A stretch of DNA of 6,592 nt, taken from positions 1 to 6,592 of the forward strand of contig JBMNUM010000038.1 in assembly GCA_050946275.1 (NCBI GenBank), read 5' to 3'. The translations under genes and the position numbers were made by a program. Positions 5,081 to 6,592 of the stretch are shown here, piece after piece (the first letter of the stretch is position 1; every line of letters starts with the position of its first letter). This stretch comes from JBMNUM01 sp050946275. Lineage in GTDB: Bacteria > Actinomycetota > Coriobacteriia > Coriobacteriales > CADBOM01. The notes beneath the pieces were generated by a model. The model had not been told where the DNA came from and searched no databases. It saw nothing but the letters and a program-made list of their open reading frames with translations.

Positions 5081-6538
5081 CTAATAATGGTTGATAATAC
5101 GTTCTCTATAATCTACGGTAATTTCTTCTCGTATATGTTGAAGAAATCGATCTATAAAGGTTGCTGCCTCTGCTTTGGACATCGTTTGATTGGGCTCCAC
5201 ATAACCATTTGAATCTCCCCTTACCAAACCGATTTCATGAGCTACGTAAATAGCATCTTTTGCCCAATAGGGAATGGCTTCATCATCTATAAATCCTGTT
5301 CGATATGGAGGACTAGGAGCCCTTCCTTCTAGTCCAAGTGCCCTAATCATAATAGTAATCGCCTGCGCCCTTGTCAATATTCCATCAGGCATGAAAGCCT
5401 CAGGGCTTATCCCTTGCATGATTCCTTTTTCATTTACTTTTTTAATATAGGGATAGCAAACATCCTTCACTTCTACATCTTTAAAAGGAGAGATCTCTTC
5501 AGGCTCTTTTCGAGATCGTCTCGGTTTGCGTATATCTTCTTCTGTAATGGTGATCGCTTTGACCATTGCTTTAGCAAATGCTGCTCGAGTCATAGGAAGT
5601 TTAGGACCAAAGAAAGGAGAAGCCTCATCAAAAACCTCCAAACTGTAAAGTCGATCAATGCTTTCTTCTGCCCAATGCCCACTGATATCCTTTAAGTTTG
5701 GTAATACCAATCTTTGATTGATTGGCACACTATCCATGTGCAGATCACCTTTCCCTTTGATTCTCTTTCGATCCGCCGGTGAACCTTCCTCTTTTACATT
5801 CGGCATGTCATAAGTATATTGCAGTATATTTTCTTGCTTTTCTGTTTGTAAAAAACCTCCCCGAAAGCTTATTTCGGTGGGCTTGTTTTCAATATAAGTA
5901 ATATCCTTTCGATCGGTTGAAGAAAACTTAAGCGTAACCATACCATCCCATTCTACCTCTTTTTCATCTTCCTCTCCACCTGTTTTTCGTTCGGAATGAA
6001 TTTTTTGCTGAACAATATGTGTTTCCGAAGCCCCCCATTTGTGCTCATACCCTACAAGCGTATCGCTATGCATATCGACGCACACCTGTCCTTGCTTTCC
6101 ATTGATGGAATATATTTTTTTCCCTTCCATATTCCCAGAGTAAAAGTCTACAGCAGGACAACAATCATACACAATAGATTTTGAGTATTGAAAATCTTCC
6201 AAATTATATCGATCGGAGCCTACTACAATTCGTTCGTTAAATCGATCTAAAGAAGTAGTTATGAACCTCTGATTCCTATCTAGTTTATCCTCCACATCCC
6301 TTGCAAACGTCAATCTTCTCGTCACTTTTACCTTCTCTTTCGTATTTTCTAGCGTATACGTATAGGTATTGCCTCGAATATCTAGCGTACCTTCAACAAG
6401 GATGGGCTTGCCTGTAATAAAAAGGACTTCTTGATACGTATAATCATCTTTTACACCGCCGTCTGCACCTAGTATTTCTCCAAATGAAATCGTAGTCAAC
6501 AGCAGTATTCCTATAATAAGACAGCAAATTTTTCGCAT
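5081..6538 (-). CDS. Secreted protein with uncharacterised N-terminal region and three C-terminal SLH domains
   Basis: The protein has 485 residues and a complete reading frame. Residues 1 to about 25 are a signal peptide (MRKI, hydrophobic core to ISFG, possible cleavage at ILGA/DG). Cys5 and Cys6 lie too early to form a lipobox. Residues about 30-275 are rich in beta-type, alternating polar/hydrophobic sequence (GKPILVEGTLDIRGNTYTYTL) and include Cys126-Cys127 and Cys153; I recognise no enzyme family. Three SLH domains follow: about 282-329 (DISGHWAEESI, MTRAAFAKAM), 351-402 (MPDGILTRAQAITIMIRALG) and 415-467 (YVEPNQTMSKAEAATFIDRF). A basic linker, KPRRSRKEPEE, separates the first two. The SLH block probably anchors the protein to secondary wall polymer, displaying the N-terminal region. 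The start has AGGTGA (6543-6548) four bases upstream. The adjoining ctpA gene suggests a shared envelope role, perhaps as substrate or partner; this is inference. Its promoter is not visible in the 54 bases upstream. Confidence 0.93.
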   Translation of the reverse strand: MRKICCLIIGILLLTTISFGEILGADGGVKDDYTYQEVLFITGKPILVEGTLDIRGNTYTYTLENTKEKVKVTRRLTFARDVEDKLDRNQRFITTSLDRFNERIVVGSDRYNLEDFQYSKSIVYDCCPAVDFYSGNMEGKKIYSINGKQGQVCVDMHSDTLVGYEHKWGASETHIVQQKIHSERKTGGEEDEKEVEWDGMVTLKFSSTDRKDITYIENKPTEISFRGGFLQTEKQENILQYTYDMPNVKEEGSPADRKRIKGKGDLHMDSVPINQRLVLPNLKDISGHWAEESIDRLYSLEVFDEASPFFGPKLPMTRAAFAKAMVKAITITEEDIRKPRRSRKEPEEISPFKDVEVKDVCYPYIKKVNEKGIMQGISPEAFMPDGILTRAQAITIMIRALGLEGRAPSPPYRTGFIDDEAIPYWAKDAIYVAHEIGLVRGDSNGYVEPNQTMSKAEAATFIDRFLQHIREEITVDYRERIINHY

Positions 6539-6592
6539 CTTATCACCTCTCGGTATAAAAGGTCTTGTCCATTCATTGATTCTTAATTTCCA

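Noticed and set aside
6539..6592. Promoter for the SLH-ctpA operon in the last 54 bases
   Set aside because: No pair of -35 and -10 boxes with acceptable spacing is visible. The promoter probably lies beyond the window.

Overview
This AT-rich window is chromosomal DNA from a low-GC Gram-positive bacterium, most likely a member of the Clostridia with an S-layer-type envelope. The signs are strong AGGAGG ribosome binding sites, sigma-A promoters with 17-bp spacers, two secreted proteins with S-layer homology (SLH) domains, and a CtpA-type protease with a peptidoglycan-binding tail. I cannot name the genus. All four genes lie on the minus strand, so transcription runs from high to low coordinates.

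In transcription order: (1) 6538-5081 is a secreted protein with a beta-rich N-terminal region I do not recognise and three C-terminal SLH domains. (2) 5033-3615 follows 47 nt later with no visible promoter of its own. It encodes an S41 carboxy-terminal processing protease with PDZ and peptidoglycan-binding domains, so the two probably form an envelope operon. (3) A near-consensus promoter (3549-3577) and a leader of about 190 nt with two GC-rich hairpins precede pyrG, CTP synthase (3352-1739). The hairpin strands could pair in two mutually exclusive ways, which suggests attenuation. (4) A perfect 10-bp hairpin follows pyrG. (5) A 542-bp gene-free region (1197-1738) leads to a second SLH protein (1196-1), cut by the window edge. 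Its codon bias is strong and it may be a major surface protein.

The gene-free region is the most interesting part. It holds two candidate promoters facing the surface-protein gene. Each is preceded by a helically phased array of the hexamer TGTAAT/ATTACA, in opposite orientations. The spacing (TGTAAT-N5-TGTAAT) matches the known binding pattern of the WalR/PhoP group of OmpR-family response regulators, which control cell-wall metabolism and phosphate responses in Firmicutes. The predicted mRNA also begins almost exactly at a stem-loop, which could protect its 5' end.

Three of the four genes concern the envelope: two wall-anchored SLH proteins and an exported protease that probably binds the wall. 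pyrG is a housekeeping gene with its own promoter. I found no mobile elements, CRISPR arrays, tRNAs or rRNAs. The regulatory claims come from reading the sequence and are untested.
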